A stretch of DNA of 64,000 bases from Halomonas sp. 7T (GCF_025643255.1 NZ_CP087112.1:62001-126000); one strand, 5' to 3'. Positions 49,855 to 59,881 are shown, numbered from the stretch's first letter. Made by a program: numbers and translations. Notes: a model not told the origin generated them from the sequence alone.

Positions 49855-50103
49855 TTAGTAGTGGGGCGGTATTTCATCTTCTGGGCGGGACTCACCCTGT
49901 GAATCACCCGCTTGGAGGGCTTGATGCTGTTCTCGTAAGCGTTCACGCATCAGTATGCTTAGCTGCTCTAATTTCTCTAAACGGCGCTCTTGTTGTGCAA
50001 CGGCCTGATCCAGCGTATCTAGCCAGTGCTCCTGGTACGCTAAACGACTCTCCAAAGATTCAAAACGTTGAGTTAGCTCAGCAGGCGATAAGTCGTTTGT
50101 CAT
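49855..50103 (-). CDS. slyX: SlyX-family coiled-coil protein
   Basis: An 82-residue soluble coiled-coil protein: RFESLESRLAYQEHWLDTLD, then heptads through LEQLSILMRERL, ending in the characteristic PPHY. The family's function is unknown. It lies between the convergent ald and the divergent cold-shock gene. Confidence 0.88.
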   Translation of the reverse strand: MTNDLSPAELTQRFESLESRLAYQEHWLDTLDQAVAQQERRLEKLEQLSILMRERLREQHQALQAGDSQGESRPEDEIPPHY

Positions 50104-50213
50104 GATAATATCGTTACCTTGTGTAGTATGCTCGGTACTGTTAGGAATGGGCCTAATCGTCTGAGTATTGTCCTTCGTCTGTTACCCATACAACAAGAGA
50201 GCTTTTATTATCT

Positions 50214-50747
50214 ATGAATCCAAAAGTTGTTTTTCGCTGTTTCTTCATCAGTGTCTTACTAGCCGCCCCCACGCCGCTGCTGCTGGCGGGGATTGTTCAT
50301 TTAACAAATGGGTTGCTCGCTGAACAGTTGTTAGCGGCGGGTGTTAATGGTGCTTATATTGCCGTTGCGTTGGGCTGTTTTGCCGTGCTGTTTATTGGCA
50401 CTTTAGCCGCTGCTGCCCTGGCGCCACCTATGGTGGTAAAAGCAGATGTCGCCCGTGCACAGCCCGCACCCCGACAGCCTCAAGCGGCGCCTATGATGGA
50501 AGATGATGAGGAAGAGGAAGATATCATCGACCCCAATGATGGCCGCGAAGAGGGAGAGGTGAAGTGGTTTAATACCAATAAAGGATACGGTTTTATTACT
50601 CGTGATAACGGCGAAGACGTGTTTGTGCACTTTCGTGCAATTCGTGGCCGTGGCCCGCGTATGCTGGCCGAGGGTCAGATCGTTCGCTATCACGTGATTA
50701 AGAACGACCGCGGTTTACAAGCTGACGATGTGAGTATTATTGAGTAA
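50214..50747 (+). CDS. Membrane-anchored cold-shock domain protein
   Basis: A 177-residue protein of two parts. Residues about 9-30 and 47-70 are hydrophobic helices. A Pro/Ala linker and an acidic stretch ([13 protein letters not shown], 97-109) lead to a cold-shock domain (113-177) with [14 protein letters not shown] (RNP1) and DVFVHF (RNP2). The cold-shock domain would face the cytoplasm if both helices cross the membrane. The best ribosome site (AAGAGAG) lies unusually far, about 12 bases from the ATG. CSD proteins bind single-stranded nucleic acid. The membrane-fused form is unlike CspA. Confidence 0.85.
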   Translation: MNPKVVFRCFFISVLLAAPTPLLLAGIVHLTNGLLAEQLLAAGVNGAYIAVALGCFAVLFIGTLAAAALAPPMVVKADVARAQPAPRQPQAAPMMEDDEEEEDIIDPNDGREEGEVKWFNTNKGYGFITRDNGEDVFVHFRAIRGRGPRMLAEGQIVRYHVIKNDRGLQADDVSIIE

Positions 50748-50771
50748 TTTTTCAGGTAGTGCTGAAATAGC

Positions 50772-50796
50772 AAACCCCCGCGAATGCGGGGGTTTT
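50772..50796. terminator. Intrinsic terminator between convergent genes
   Basis: AAACCCCCGC (50772-50781) pairs with GCGGGGGTTT (50786-50795), loop GAAT, with short T and A runs on the two strands. Confidence 0.8.
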
Positions 50797-50800
50797 GCGT

Positions 50801-51190
50801 TTAGCGCCCTGAATCTGGCCACTCAATGGCTTTTTCTTGTCCCCCTGGCAATACTTGCCAAAAACGGTCAGGGTCATCGCCTGGGTGCCAACCACCTAAC
50901 GAGCAGCGCACTTCGGTTTGCAGCGCCTCGGCGGCGTGTTGGGCGCACTCTTGGTCGGTATGCCACGGCGTATGCTGGCTATCAAACCATAAGCTGGCAA
51001 AACCGTCAGCGGCCTTGTCAACTAACAGCACCGGAACGGCTTGACCTTCATGCTGGCCACGGGTTTTCCACTTACCTTTACCCGCCGGGTTGAGTGGAGG
51101 CGCGCTCAGCGACTCCTGCAGCCATGTGTTGATATGCTCCAACGACACCTGGGCAAGGTACACCTCAATATCTGGAAACCGCTCCATCAT
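50801..51190 (-). CDS. Conserved protein of unknown function next to dapE
   Basis: A 129-residue soluble protein: [56 protein letters not shown], then [20 protein letters not shown]. The last block ([11 protein letters not shown]) is highly distinctive. I recall relatives beside dapE in pseudomonads; function is unknown to me. It overlaps dapE by four bases. Alternative start is the second Met. Confidence 0.78.
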   Translation of the reverse strand: MMERFPDIEVYLAQVSLEHINTWLQESLSAPPLNPAGKGKWKTRGQHEGQAVPVLLVDKAADGFASLWFDSQHTPWHTDQECAQHAAEALQTEVRCSLGGWHPGDDPDRFWQVLPGGQEKAIEWPDSGR

Positions 51191-52359
51191 ACGCTTACCT
51201 CTTCGCTGGTTAGCAGCGCTTGAAGCGTGGCCTCGTAAATGCGGCTTAGTTGATCAAGGTCGCTGGCGAGCACGCGTTCATTGGCCTTATGAATCGTGTC
51301 GTTCAGCGGGCCAAGCTCGACGACCTGGGCGCCAAGGGTGGCGATAAACCGACCATCCGAGGTGCCGCCGCTGGTAGAGAGCTGCGGGCGTTCGCCGGTC
51401 ACGGCTGCCACTCCGCGAATCGCCGCGTCCACCAGTTCGCCTTCAGCGGTTAAAAACGGCTCGCCGTTGAGTGTCCAGTCAATATGATACTCAAGACCGT
51501 GCTGATCCAAAATCGCCTCGGTGCGCGTCCTCAGCTCTTCATGGGTGACTTCAGTGGAGTAGCGGAAGTTAAAGACAACTTCGACTTCGCCCGGAATCAC
51601 ATTGGTAGCCCCGGTGCCCGCTCGGAAATTAGAGATCTGAAAGCTCGTTGCGGGAAAGAAGTCGTTACCTGCGTCCCAGTGTTCCGTGGTCAGTGCATCA
51701 AGCGCTGGCATCGCTTGATGAATTGGGTTGCGTGCCAAGTGAGGGTAGGCGACGTGGCCCTGTATACCTTTGATATGCAAAACGCCACCTAGCGACCCAC
51801 GGCGGCCATTCTTGATCATATCTCCCAAGCGGGAGGTGGATGAGGGTTCACCGACAATGCAGTAATCCAGGCGCTCATTGCGTTCACGTAGGTGCTCAAC
51901 CACCGCACGGGTGCCGTCAACTGCCGGCCCTTCCTCGTCGGAGGTGATTAAGAACGCAATACGGCCATCGTGCTCAGGATGGGTAGTAACGAAACGCTCA
52001 ACGGCGGTCAGCATGGCGGCCAGACTGCCCTTCATATCAGCGGCGCCGCGCCCACAGAGCATCCCGTTGTCATCGATACAGGGGGCAAAGGGCGGGAACT
52101 CCCAGCTGGTATGTGGCCCGCTGGGCACGACGTCGGTATGTCCGGCAAAGGCCAACACCGGACCGTGATGGCCGCGTACTGCCCAGAAGTTCTTTACATC
52201 GCCAAACGGCAGCTGCTCTACATGAAAACCGAGCGCCGTTAAGCGCTCGATCATAATGTCCTGGCAGCCTTCGTCATCGGGTGTCACCGATGCACGGCCC
52301 AGCAGTTCAAACGCCAGCTTCAGAGTAGGCGACAGCGCGTCAGGCTCAGTTATGGGCAT
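51187..52359 (-). CDS. dapE: Succinyl-diaminopimelate desuccinylase
   Basis: DapE removes succinate from N-succinyl-L,L-DAP in lysine/peptidoglycan synthesis. The 390-residue M20 peptidase has [40 protein letters not shown] and a dimerisation domain ([19 protein letters not shown]). C-terminal [13 protein letters not shown] is present. The dapE start lies within the end of dapD, 14 bases overlapping. Confidence 0.96.
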   Translation of the reverse strand: MPITEPDALSPTLKLAFELLGRASVTPDDEGCQDIMIERLTALGFHVEQLPFGDVKNFWAVRGHHGPVLAFAGHTDVVPSGPHTSWEFPPFAPCIDDNGMLCGRGAADMKGSLAAMLTAVERFVTTHPEHDGRIAFLITSDEEGPAVDGTRAVVEHLRERNERLDYCIVGEPSSTSRLGDMIKNGRRGSLGGVLHIKGIQGHVAYPHLARNPIHQAMPALDALTTEHWDAGNDFFPATSFQISNFRAGTGATNVIPGEVEVVFNFRYSTEVTHEELRTRTEAILDQHGLEYHIDWTLNGEPFLTAEGELVDAAIRGVAAVTGERPQLSTSGGTSDGRFIATLGAQVVELGPLNDTIHKANERVLASDLDQLSRIYEATLQALLTSEEVSV

Positions 52360-53371
52360 GCAACGCCTCGTTCAGCGCAATGGCGCTTTTATTGGTCAGG
52401 CACTCGATACGGCCATTTTGCGAATTGCGACGTAGCAGCAGGTCATCTTGGTTCGCCAGCTCGCGGGCGGCCACGGTGTTGACTTCCTGGCCCTGGTCAT
52501 CCAATAGGGTGACTTTGGAGCCTGCCGTGATGTAAAGGCCTGCTTCTACCGTGCAGCGGTCGCCTAGCGGAATGCCGATACCGGCGTTGGCGCCGATCAA
52601 GCAGCCTTCGCCGACTTTGATGATGATATTGCCACCGCCGGAGAGCGTGCCCATGGTGGAGCAGCCGCCGCCTAGGTCAGAGCCTTTGCCGACCATAACG
52701 CCTGCTGAGATGCGTCCTTCAATCATGCCGGGGCCTTCGGTGCCCGCATTGAAGTTGACGAAGCCTTCGTGCATGACGGTCGTGCCTTCACCCAAGTAAG
52801 CACCTAAACGTACGCGGGAGGTGTCGCCAATGCGAATGCCGGTGGGCACCACGTAATCGGTCATTTTGGGGAATTTATCAACGCAGTCGACCGATAGTGC
52901 ACGGCCAGCCAAGCGTGCTTTTAGGCGGCGGGCGGGCAGCTCTTCGATATCGATGGCACCTTCGTTCGTCCAGGCGATGTTACGCAGCAGGCCGAACATG
53001 CCGGTCAGATCCAGCCCGTGAGGCTTCACTAAACGGTGGGAAAGCAGGTGAAGCTTAAGGTACACCTCGGGAGCGGTTTGCGGCGCCTGGTCGCTCTCTA
53101 GGAACATGGCTACCAGCGGACGGTGGCTAGCCGCCAATGATTCAGCAAGCTCTGCTTGCTCTGGATGGCCTGCCGCTTCCAGCGCTTTGGCCAGGCGTGT
53201 GCAGTCTTCCGGTAAGAAGCTGACCGGTGCATTGCCTGCCGGCGCATCTAGCGCTTCTTTCGCGGCGGCTACCAAGCTTTCTGCTGGGTTAAGCAGCGGC
53301 GCCGGGTAGTAAATTTCCAGCCAGTCGCCCTGAGTGTTTTGAGTGCCGATTCCAAGCGCGAAGCTCAGCAT
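52346..53371 (-). CDS. dapD: Tetrahydrodipicolinate N-succinyltransferase
   Basis: DapD uses succinyl-CoA to succinylate tetrahydrodipicolinate, the step before DapC. The 341-residue protein is the long, Pseudomonas-type form. Residues about 195-270 are left-handed beta-helix hexapeptides ([36 protein letters not shown]). The N-terminal segment [20 protein letters not shown] is family-typical. The gene is 72 bases after yffB on the minus strand. Confidence 0.95.
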   Translation of the reverse strand: MLSFALGIGTQNTQGDWLEIYYPAPLLNPAESLVAAAKEALDAPAGNAPVSFLPEDCTRLAKALEAAGHPEQAELAESLAASHRPLVAMFLESDQAPQTAPEVYLKLHLLSHRLVKPHGLDLTGMFGLLRNIAWTNEGAIDIEELPARRLKARLAGRALSVDCVDKFPKMTDYVVPTGIRIGDTSRVRLGAYLGEGTTVMHEGFVNFNAGTEGPGMIEGRISAGVMVGKGSDLGGGCSTMGTLSGGGNIIIKVGEGCLIGANAGIGIPLGDRCTVEAGLYITAGSKVTLLDDQGQEVNTVAARELANQDDLLLRRNSQNGRIECLTNKSAIALNEALHAHN

Positions 53372-53390
53372 AACGCGTATTCCTTTAAGT

Positions 53391-53432
53391 TTTTAAGAGC
53401 GTGAAAGAGAGTAAGAGCGGTTAAGAGCGTAT
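53391..53432. repeat. Three TAAGAGCG direct repeats upstream of dapD
   Basis: TAAGAGCG occurs at 53394-53401, 53412-53419 and 53422-53429, spaced by 18 and 10 bases, in the gap between the yffB-like gene and dapD. Chance or a weak regulatory array; the spacing is not regular. Confidence 0.35.
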
Positions 53433-53443
53433 GAGTAAGGGGG

Positions 53444-53788
53444 CTAGCCGCTTAGTTTGTCGTAGTCGCCATCGCGGTAGCCTATCAAAATGGTGCCATC
53501 GTCCAGCTCCAACAGCGGTCGTTTGAGCAGAGTGGGATGCTGGAGCAGCAGCTGACGAGCCGAATTCGCATCGTAATCTTTCTCTTCATCCGAAAGTTCG
53601 CGCCACGTTTTGCTGCGTTTGTTGATCACCTCGACTAAGGGGACGCGATGTAAAATATGTTCTAGTAGTGCAGCAGAAAGACCGTCTTTGCGCAGATCGT
53701 GGGTTTTATAAAGCAGTGCTTTGTCATCCAGTGCTTTGCGTGCCTTGCGGCAAGTATCACAGTTGCTAATCATGTAGAGCGTTAGCAT
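53444..53788 (-). CDS. ArsC/Spx-family reductase (YffB-like)
   Basis: A 114-residue thioredoxin-fold protein: LYMISNCDTCRKARKAL with a CXXC (Cys9, Cys12), YKTHDLRKDGL, then WRELSDEEKDYDA and LLKRPLLELDDG. E. coli YffB is the closest named relative; relatives may use glutathione, but its substrate is unknown. It sits between dapC and dapD, as in pseudomonads. Confidence 0.85.
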   Translation of the reverse strand: MLTLYMISNCDTCRKARKALDDKALLYKTHDLRKDGLSAALLEHILHRVPLVEVINKRSKTWRELSDEEKDYDANSARQLLLQHPTLLKRPLLELDDGTILIGYRDGDYDKLSG

Positions 53789-53796
53789 GCAGCCTC

Positions 53797-54993
53797 CTAG
53801 CTGAGTTCGATCAATTGACGTAGGCGCTTGGCCGCTTCTAACGTTGGCTCAAGCTCGGCCACTAGGGCCAAGCGTAGCCGGCCAGCACCGGGGTTATGAC
53901 CGTTTTGCCCTGGGCGGCCCATCAAGCTGCCGGGCAGCACGCTCACATGCTGTTCGCTGAACAGCCGCTGGGTGAAGGCGATATCGTCACCGCCGGGCAC
54001 TGCAGGCCAAAGATAGAAGCTTGCTTCTGGAGTGGGGAAATCCATCACTGGAGCAAGTACTTCCGTTACCGCACTGAATTTTTCGCGGTAGGCATCGCGG
54101 TTAGCGCGTACGTGGGTTTCGTCTTGCCAGGCGGCGATAGAAGCATGCTGTAGCGGCAGCGACATGGCGCAGCCGTGATAAGTGCGGTAACGCTTAAACG
54201 GGGCTAGCAGGTCCGCATCCCCCGCCACAAAACCAGAGCGCAGCCCCGGCAGGTTGGAGCGCTTAGAGAGAGAATGGAAGACCACACAGCGGCGGTAGTC
54301 ATCGCGGCCTAGCTCGGCGCAAGCCTGCAGAAGCCCCGGAGGCGGCGTGTTTTCGTCCAGGTAGAGCTCGGAGTAGCACTCGTCGGAGGCGATGATGAAA
54401 TCGTGCTCGTCCGCCAGCGCGATGAGCTGTTTGAATTCAGCAAGCGGCGTCACTGCGCCGGTGGGGTTGCCCGGTGAGCAGATAAATACAATTTGAACGT
54501 CACGCCAGGTCTCTGCGCTAATTGCTGAAAAGTCGGGGCGGAAGCCGTTCTCGGCGGTGCAATCCAGGTAGAGCGGTGAGCCGCCGGCCAGCAGAGTAGC
54601 GCCTTCGTAAATCTGGTAGAACGGATTGGGTACGGCTACGTTGGCCGGGCGAGTACGATCCAGCGCCGCCTGTACGAAGGCGAAGATGGCTTCGCGAGTA
54701 CCGTTGACGGGCAGTACCTGGCGCTCGGCATCGAGTCCGGCTAAGCCAAAACGCTGGGTAGCCCAGTGCGCAATGGTCTCGCGTAGCGCAGGCAGGCCGT
54801 TGGTGGCTGGGTAGCGTGCCATCTCTAGCTGGTGAGCCATAAGCGCATCAAGCGCGCCTTGGTAAGGGGCGTGCTGAGGCTCACCAATCGTTAAGGGAAT
54901 ATGCGCAAGCCCCGCTGGGGGTGTCAGCGGCGCTTTGAGGGCGGCCAGCTTCTCAAACGGATAAGGATGCAGGGCGTTTAAGTCAGGATTCAT
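53797..54993 (-). CDS. dapC: Succinyldiaminopimelate transaminase
   Basis: DapC transaminates N-succinyl-2-amino-6-oxopimelate with glutamate, using PLP. The 398-residue class I aminotransferase begins MNPDLNALHPYPFEKL, has NPFYQIYEG, CSPGNPTGAV, ASDECYSELY and the PLP lysine in HSLSKRSNLPGLRSGF (about residue 236). The alternative upstream start at 55059 adds 22 residues without support. With dapD and dapE it forms the succinylase branch of lysine synthesis. Confidence 0.94.
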   Translation of the reverse strand: MNPDLNALHPYPFEKLAALKAPLTPPAGLAHIPLTIGEPQHAPYQGALDALMAHQLEMARYPATNGLPALRETIAHWATQRFGLAGLDAERQVLPVNGTREAIFAFVQAALDRTRPANVAVPNPFYQIYEGATLLAGGSPLYLDCTAENGFRPDFSAISAETWRDVQIVFICSPGNPTGAVTPLAEFKQLIALADEHDFIIASDECYSELYLDENTPPPGLLQACAELGRDDYRRCVVFHSLSKRSNLPGLRSGFVAGDADLLAPFKRYRTYHGCAMSLPLQHASIAAWQDETHVRANRDAYREKFSAVTEVLAPVMDFPTPEASFYLWPAVPGGDDIAFTQRLFSEQHVSVLPGSLMGRPGQNGHNPGAGRLRLALVAELEPTLEAAKRLRQLIELS

Positions 54994-55083
54994 AGCGTGT
55001 CCGTTGATGGCTGGCGGGCGTAAGCTGCCGATTATAGGCAAGCCCCGGTGTAGGCTCAAACCTAACCGGGTTTACAAACGTTA

Positions 55084-57759
55084 TTAAACCCCTAATACCT
55101 CAATTAGGCGTTCACGAAGCTGCTGCTGGCGTTCGGGGTCGATAAGCGGCTCGCCTGCCTTGGTCGTGATAAAGAAAACGTCCTCCACCCGTTCGCCTAG
55201 CGTGGCAATTTTAGCGGCTGAGAGCGAGATATCCTGCTCCATAAAAATACGCCCCACCCGGGCCAGTAGGCCGGGGCGGTCGGGGGCGGTGAGCTCTAGC
55301 AGGGTGCGCTCGTTGGCGGGGTCCTGCTCAATCACCACTTCGGTGGGGACTTTGAAGTGCTTAAGCTGGCGCGGTGTGTGCCGAGTGACGATTTCTGGGT
55401 AGTCGTCTGGGTCATCCAGCTCTTCTACTAGGTGGCTGCGCATCTCTTCAATGCGTTCAGGATCGCGAATGGGCTGGCCGTGGCTATCCAATACAATAAA
55501 GGTGTTGAGCGTCCAGTCGTTGTGCGACGTGGCGATGCGGGCATCGTGGATCGAGAGCCCGAGCTGCTCCATGGCGGCAGCCGTGGCGGCGAACAGATCA
55601 TCCACCGAACGGGTGTGAATAAACACCTTGGTGCCGCCTTCGGCCATATCCGCCGTGGGGGCGCTGATTAGCACCAGCGGCAGCGGCGATGGCTGATGAT
55701 TGAGAATACCTTGGGTCTGCCAAACGATCTCGCTGGGCGCGTACTGCAGGAAGTAATCCTCTCCCAATGACTCCCATAACTGGTTGATATGGGCGCTATC
55801 GACACCGACCGTTTGCAGCAGCGAGCGCGCTTCGGTGCGAGTTTCGCGTACCCAGTCATCTCTGTCGGGTGGGTTGTTTAAGCCGCGCCTTAATGCGCGC
55901 TTGGTTTCAGCGTGGAGCTGACGTAGAAGAGAAGCACGCCAGCCATTCCATAGGGTGGGGTTGGTGGCGTTGATATCGGCAACAGTGAGCACGTAGAGAT
56001 AGTCTAAGCGGGTTTCGTCCCGCACCACAATGGCAAAATCACGGATAACATCAGGGTCGCTAATGTCGCGTTTTTGCGCCGTCATCGACATCAGTAGGTG
56101 GTGCTCTACCAGCCAGCTGACTAAGTTGGTATCGCGCTGGGAAACGTGGTGGCGTTTGCAAAACTGCTCTACATCCCGTGCCCCAATTTCCGAGTGGTCA
56201 CCGCCGCGGCCTTTGCCTATGTCGTGAAATAGTCCGGCTATCCACAGTAAGTCCAGTTTGGGCAGTTGGTGGATCAGCGTGGCAGCTACGGGAAAGTCGT
56301 CTTTGGCATCGGGCTTGCGAAAGCCGTGTAGAAATTTCAGCAGTCGCAGGGTGTGGGCATCCACCGTGTAGATATGAAACAGATCATGCTGCATTAGTCC
56401 CACGGCGCGGCCAAACTCCGGCAGATATTTGCCTAGAATGCCGTAGCGGTTCATGCGCCTAAGCTGGCGGGGAACATTGCCCGGTGCGCGAATAATGGCC
56501 ATAAACAGTCGCTGGTGGCGCGGATCTTCCCGGTAGTGGTCATCAATTTGATGGCGGTGATCGCGAATTAAGCGAATCGTGTCCGCACGCACGCCCTCTA
56601 TCTCAGGGTGTTTCGCCATGAGTAAAAACAGCTCTAGCATGGCCGACGGGCGCTCACGGAACAGGCTGCGCGAACGCACCTGAATATAGCCGCCTTTGGT
56701 CTCAAAGCGCTCATTCAGCTTGACCGTTTCCAGCGACTCTTTACTGCGCAAGATCACTTCATCGAAATGCTGCAGCAGCATATCGTTCAGCCCAGCAAGA
56801 GCGGTGACATGGCGATAGTAGCGCTTCATAAACTGCTCGACTGCCAAGCGCTCTGGCGTGTCTTTGAAGCCAAACATCTCGGCAATGGTGCGCTGATGAT
56901 CAAAGAGCAGGCGGTCTTCGGCGCGTCCTGTCAGCATGTGCAGGGCGTAGCGTACTTGCCACAGAAAGGCTTGGCCTTGGCTAAGAATGCGCAGCTCAGC
57001 ATCGTTCATAAAGCCGTTGGCGACGATGTCCGTGTACTGTTCCGTGCCAAAGTGGCGCTTGGCCACCCAGCCGATCATTTGAATGTCGCGCAGTCCGCCC
57101 GGCGAGCTCTTTAGATTGGGCTCTAAGTGGTATTCAGAGTTGTTGTAGCGGTAGTGGCGGGCAATTTGCTCTTGCCACTTGGCTTCGAAAAAGCGATTGG
57201 CAGGCCAGAGGTGGTCAGCGTTTAGCCGCTCGCGCATCTGCTCTCGCAGCCATTCGGGGCCAGCGATCAGACGTGATTCCAGTAAATTGGTGATGACCGT
57301 TACATCTGCTTCGGCTTCACGCACACAGTCGTTGAGCGAGCGCACGCTGTGGCCAATCTCCAGACCGATATCCCATAAGAAGGTAATGAAGGCGGTCAGC
57401 GACTCCCGGTAAGGCGTGTCATCATCACGTTCGAGTAGAAATAGTAAGTCGATATCAGAGTGGGGGTGCAATTCGCCGCGACCATAGCCGCCCACCGCTA
57501 CCAGGGCGACGCAATCATCGGGCCATGTGTGCTGCGCCCAAGCAATGGCTAACAACTGATCGAGATACCACGCCCGTCCGCGCACAAGATCGCGGATATC
57601 AGCGCCGCCACGGAACTGCTCATCTAGCCGGGATTGAAGCTCACGTAGTGCCGCTTTGAACGGCGCGACGGGAGAGCGCGCCCCCGCAAGCTCGGTGCGA
57701 AAGGCGTCAAGATCATACAGTGCGGTGTCCGGCTCGAACCGGTAGTGGTGGAGTAGCAT
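55084..57759 (-). CDS. glnD: Bifunctional PII uridylyltransferase/uridylyl-removing enzyme GlnD
   Basis: GlnD senses glutamine and modifies PII proteins. The 891-residue protein has the nucleotidyltransferase domain (VALVAVGGYGRGELHPHSD, Asp pair in DIDLLFL, about 80-105), the GlnD-specific helical domain, an HD hydrolase domain (LLWIAGLFHDIGKGRGGDHS, about 505-524) and two C-terminal ACT domains. The start ATG overlaps the map stop by one base, TGATG. Confidence 0.96.
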   Translation of the reverse strand: MLLHHYRFEPDTALYDLDAFRTELAGARSPVAPFKAALRELQSRLDEQFRGGADIRDLVRGRAWYLDQLLAIAWAQHTWPDDCVALVAVGGYGRGELHPHSDIDLLFLLERDDDTPYRESLTAFITFLWDIGLEIGHSVRSLNDCVREAEADVTVITNLLESRLIAGPEWLREQMRERLNADHLWPANRFFEAKWQEQIARHYRYNNSEYHLEPNLKSSPGGLRDIQMIGWVAKRHFGTEQYTDIVANGFMNDAELRILSQGQAFLWQVRYALHMLTGRAEDRLLFDHQRTIAEMFGFKDTPERLAVEQFMKRYYRHVTALAGLNDMLLQHFDEVILRSKESLETVKLNERFETKGGYIQVRSRSLFRERPSAMLELFLLMAKHPEIEGVRADTIRLIRDHRHQIDDHYREDPRHQRLFMAIIRAPGNVPRQLRRMNRYGILGKYLPEFGRAVGLMQHDLFHIYTVDAHTLRLLKFLHGFRKPDAKDDFPVAATLIHQLPKLDLLWIAGLFHDIGKGRGGDHSEIGARDVEQFCKRHHVSQRDTNLVSWLVEHHLLMSMTAQKRDISDPDVIRDFAIVVRDETRLDYLYVLTVADINATNPTLWNGWRASLLRQLHAETKRALRRGLNNPPDRDDWVRETRTEARSLLQTVGVDSAHINQLWESLGEDYFLQYAPSEIVWQTQGILNHQPSPLPLVLISAPTADMAEGGTKVFIHTRSVDDLFAATAAAMEQLGLSIHDARIATSHNDWTLNTFIVLDSHGQPIRDPERIEEMRSHLVEELDDPDDYPEIVTRHTPRQLKHFKVPTEVVIEQDPANERTLLELTAPDRPGLLARVGRIFMEQDISLSAAKIATLGERVEDVFFITTKAGEPLIDPERQQQLRERLIEVLGV

Positions 57760-58550
57760 CAGCGATTCAAAAAGCTAAAGTCTTCATCACTGCGTGCGGT
57801 GAGCACTTCAACACCGGACTCGGTGACCAGCAGTGTATGCTCCCACTGCGCGGACAGGCTGCGGTCTTTGGTGACGGCGGTCCAGCCATCGCGCAGCACC
57901 TTTGTTTTGTAACCGCCGACATTAATCATTGGCTCAATGGTGAAGCACATGCCGGCTTCCAGCGGGATATCTGCATCTGGCGCATAGCCGTCGTAATGCA
58001 AAAACTGCGGGTCTTCGTGGAAGTCAGCGCCAATGCCGTGGCCGCAGAAGTCGCGCACGACCGAGTAGCCGTGCTCTTCAGCATGCTTTTGGATGACGCG
58101 TGCAAGTTCTGAGAGGCGAACGCCGGGCTTGATCAGTTCAATGCTTTTATAGAGACACTCTTGTGTGATGCGACACAGGCGCTCGCCCTGAATGGTCTCG
58201 CCGATCACAAACATCACGCTGGAGTCGCCGTGGTAGCCATCGGCGGTTTTGACCGTAATGTCCAGGTTCATGATGTCGCCGTTTTTAAGCTTTTTGGCAT
58301 CGTCAGGAATGCCGTGACATACCACATGGTTAATCGAGGTGCAGGTTGCTTTCGGAAAACCGTGGTAATTAAGCGGCGCTGGCGTCGAGCCTAGCTCGTT
58401 GACAATGTACTCATGACACAGCCGGTCGATCTCCCCCGTGCTGATACCCGCTTTGACGTGGGGGGTGATCATTTCAATAGCGCTGGCCGCTTGGCGCCCG
58501 GCCTCACGCATTTTCTCGATTTCAGAAGGCGACTTAATAGGAACGTTCAT
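57759..58550 (-). CDS. map: Methionine aminopeptidase, type I
   Basis: Map removes N-terminal methionine from nascent proteins. The 263-residue protein has metal ligands in NLDITVKTADGYHGDSS (two Asp), GHGIGADFHEDP (His), FTIEPMIN (Glu) and EHTLLVT (Glu). It diverges from rpsB, as in E. coli and pseudomonads. Confidence 0.97.
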   Translation of the reverse strand: MNVPIKSPSEIEKMREAGRQAASAIEMITPHVKAGISTGEIDRLCHEYIVNELGSTPAPLNYHGFPKATCTSINHVVCHGIPDDAKKLKNGDIMNLDITVKTADGYHGDSSVMFVIGETIQGERLCRITQECLYKSIELIKPGVRLSELARVIQKHAEEHGYSVVRDFCGHGIGADFHEDPQFLHYDGYAPDADIPLEAGMCFTIEPMINVGGYKTKVLRDGWTAVTKDRSLSAQWEHTLLVTESGVEVLTARSDEDFSFLNR

Positions 58551-58572
58551 GAATTCTCGATGTGGGGTCTAA

Positions 58573-58628
58573 GTAAGTGGTAGACAGTAAGTGCTGGAAA
58601 GCAAGTGGTAAACGGCAAATGGAAGTGG
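58573..58628. repeat. Imperfect tandem repeat, 14-bp period, about 4 units
   Basis: Four successive units begin at 58573, 58587, 58601 and 58615: GTAAGTGGTAGACA, GTAAGTGCTGGAAA, GCAAGTGGTAAACG, GCAAATGGAAGTGG. Consensus is G[T/C]AAGTGGTGGAAA. They lie in the 363-base map-rpsB gap, 23 bases from the map start. The rest of the gap holds the rpsB promoter and leader and no gene that I can see. Confidence 0.75.
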
Positions 58629-58657
58629 CGAAGTAACGCCGTTTTATGGACGGCGAC

Positions 58658-58686
58658 TTCATCTTGGTAAGGATCTATGGTATAAA
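58658..58686 (+). promoter_or_regulatory. Putative promoter of rpsB
   Basis: TATAAA (58681-58686) is followed by a GC-rich discriminator (GCCGCGCG) as expected for stringent control. The -35 candidate TTCATC (58658-58663) with a 17-base spacer is poor. It would give a leader of about 220 bases, a place where S2 autoregulation is known in gammaproteobacteria. Confidence 0.4.
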
Positions 58687-58913
58687 GCCGCGCGCTTTCC
58701 TGCAATCGCCATCCCACGCTTCTTGGCGGATAGAGCGATTAATAGAAGGCAATTAGATAGCAGCAAGGATACCCCTGTGCTGCTTAACAGCAAGCCTTGA
58801 AAACACACATGCACCGGCACATGGTCCCGGGTGCCTTTAGTGACGCTTAGCGGCGCTACTGGTCGGATCCATGGGGTGCGTGGAGGCCTAACCCGAGTTT
58901 CAGGAGTTTTATC

Positions 58914-59663
58914 ATGTCTCACGTTAATATGCGTGACCTGCTGAAAGCAGGCGCTCACTTCGGTCACCAGACCAAGTACTGGAATCCGAAGATGGGTAAA
59001 TTTATCTTCGGCGCGCGCAACAAGATTCACATCATCAACCTTGAGCACACTCTGCCTGCACTGAACGAAGCGGTCGATGTGATTGAGAAGATGGCGGCAT
59101 CCAACAACAAAATTTTGTTTGTTGGCACCAAGCGCAGCGCTAGCAAGATTATCAAAGAAGAAGCGAATCGCGTTGGCCAGCCGTTCGTCAACCATCGCTG
59201 GTTGGGCGGCATGCTGACCAACTTCAAAACTATCCGTCAGTCTATCAAGCGTCTGCGTGACTTAGAAACCATGCGCGAAGATGGCACTTTCGAGAAGTTG
59301 ACCAAAAAAGAAGTACTGATGGCAACGCGCGAGCAAGATAAGCTTGAGCGTTCTATCGGTGGTATCAAGAACATGGGCGGCCTGCCGGACGCACTGTTCG
59401 TTATCGACGTTGACCACGAGCGCATCGCGATCAACGAAGCCAACAAGCTGGGTATCCCGGTTATTGGCGTGGTAGATACCAACTCCAACCCAGATGGCGT
59501 TGATTACGTGATCCCGGGTAACGATGACTCTATCCGCGCGATTCAGATCTACGTGAAGGCGATTGCCGATGCGTGTGGTCGTGCAAAAGAAGGTCGTCCG
59601 GATGAGTTCGTCGAAGTAGCTGAAGAAGCCGCTTCCGCCGATACTAACGCTGCTGCCGAGTAA
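58914..59663 (+). CDS. rpsB: 30S ribosomal protein S2
   Basis: The 249-residue protein begins [20 protein letters not shown] and has [20 protein letters not shown] and [20 protein letters not shown]. Length is normal. The C-terminus ends in an Ala/Glu-rich tail. Operon rpsB-tsf with a terminator after it that is probably partial, as in E. coli. Confidence 0.98.
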   Translation: MSHVNMRDLLKAGAHFGHQTKYWNPKMGKFIFGARNKIHIINLEHTLPALNEAVDVIEKMAASNNKILFVGTKRSASKIIKEEANRVGQPFVNHRWLGGMLTNFKTIRQSIKRLRDLETMREDGTFEKLTKKEVLMATREQDKLERSIGGIKNMGGLPDALFVIDVDHERIAINEANKLGIPVIGVVDTNSNPDGVDYVIPGNDDSIRAIQIYVKAIADACGRAKEGRPDEFVEVAEEAASADTNAAAE

Positions 59664-59708
59664 GACAGGTAGTAGGTGCGGCGGGCAGTGAAGCCGCATC
59701 GCGTTAAG

Positions 59709-59731
59709 AGGGGGCCTTATGCCCCCTTTTT
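59709..59731 (+). terminator. Intrinsic terminator or attenuator between rpsB and tsf
   Basis: AGGGGGC (59709-59715) and GCCCCCT (59721-59727) with loop CTTAT run into five T. Read-through into tsf may lower its level relative to S2. Confidence 0.82.
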
Positions 59732-59881
59732 CCCGCTTTGGGTACGCTCAAACGGGTCGAACACGCCGGTTACGTAACGCCGGCAAGCGCACTGCACAGT
59801 AAGTCGCGGTGGTCATCAACCGAGCTTATACTTTGTGGCGCGTTTAACTCTCAGCTAGAACCATTTCCGAGGTGAATTCTC

